NCBI GenBank assembly: GCA_017458865.1
Contig: JAFSZW010000290.1
Span: 1-6,122 of the forward strand
Source of the DNA: Clostridia bacterium
GTDB taxonomy: Bacteria; Bacillota; Clostridia; Christensenellales; Aristaeellaceae
Reading direction: 5' to 3'
Length of the DNA: 6,122 nt
The notes under the pieces are model-generated. The model made no database searches and had not been told where the DNA came from. It saw nothing but the letters and a program-made list of their open reading frames with translations. Every line of letters begins with the position of its first letter. Within the stretch, counting starts at the first letter, position 1. Positions 5,871-6,122 of this stretch are shown piece by piece. The position numbers and the translations under genes are program-made.

Positions 5871-6122
5871 ATGTCAGACCGCCGTAGAGACAGCCAGAGG
5901 AGACGAAAGCAGCAGAGACGCCGAAAACGTCTCAACAATCTGCTCTTTTTCCTTATCTGTATTAGCCTCATTGGCCTCAGTTCCGTTTTGTCGTTTCTGT
6001 TTATCTGGCACCCCGAGGAAGAGGAGACAGAAATCGTCAATGAAATCCATTCTCTTCCATATGATAAGACCAAACCGTTTTCCATTACGGACCTTACGCA
6101 GGAACAGCTTAAGGAAATCCGC
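5871..6122 (+). CDS. Unrecognised single-pass membrane protein, N-terminal part
   Basis: The frame is open from the ATG at 5871 to the right edge, giving 84 residues. An AAAGGAG site (5859-5865) lies five bases before the ATG, and a strong promoter lies upstream, so the start is well supported. Residues 1-21 are extremely basic (about 12 Arg or Lys). They are followed by a hydrophobic segment at about 23-46 and then an acidic stretch (PEEEETE, 48-54). By the positive-inside rule the short basic N-terminus stays in the cytoplasm and the rest is outside, anchored by an uncleaved signal anchor. The remainder visible (to LTQEQLKEIR) does not identify a family. A cell-envelope or secreted enzyme would fit this architecture, but that is a guess. 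It is divergent from rmuC, 107 bases away. Confidence 0.8.
   Translation, partial: MSDRRRDSQRRRKQQRRRKRLNNLLFFLICISLIGLSSVLSFLFIWHPEEEETEIVNEIHSLPYDKTKPFSITDLTQEQLKEIR

Noticed and set aside
5867..6085. A 72-codon minus-strand open frame opposite the membrane protein
   Set aside because: The plus-strand gene has a strong promoter, ribosome binding site and a coherent membrane-anchor pattern; the antisense frame has none of these.

Overview
The window looks like chromosomal DNA of a Bacillota (Firmicutes) bacterium of moderate GC content, probably an anaerobic gut-type Clostridia or Erysipelotrichia lineage; the class is a guess. Support for the phylum: strong AG-rich Shine-Dalgarno sites in front of every gene, near-consensus sigma-A promoters, a YitT-family membrane protein, and a DnaK of the Gram-positive form with a compact ATPase domain. 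I see no mobile element, tRNA, rRNA or CRISPR array.

Layout, left to right: (1) a YitT-family membrane protein on the minus strand, cut by the left edge; (2) a 313-base divergent intergenic region with one good promoter in each direction; (3) an AIM24/TIGR00266-family protein on the plus strand, ending in a strong rho-independent terminator; (4) convergent to it, a three-gene run on the minus strand, in transcription order rmuC-like, dnaK, then an sce7726-family PD-(D/E)XK nuclease-like gene; (5) a 107-base divergent region with a near-consensus extended -10 promoter; (6) the start of an Arg-rich, single-pass membrane protein on the plus strand, cut by the right edge.

Most of this reads as ordinary housekeeping sequence, but the minus-strand run is less usual. 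The dnaK gene has no hrcA, grpE or dnaJ beside it, no CIRCE operator, and its product ends right after the helical lid, without the usual disordered acidic tail. Upstream, the RmuC-like protein has Ser in place of the normally conserved Lys of the DAK motif in its nuclease-fold core. Downstream, about 80 bases away, lies a compact protein with an intact D...ExK signature and a very basic tail. Whether these three genes work together cannot be told from the sequence. The dnaK-to-nuclease gap contains a probable terminator, which would limit but need not abolish co-transcription. Nothing here proves a new system; the altered RmuC active site and the stand-alone DnaK are the best leads.
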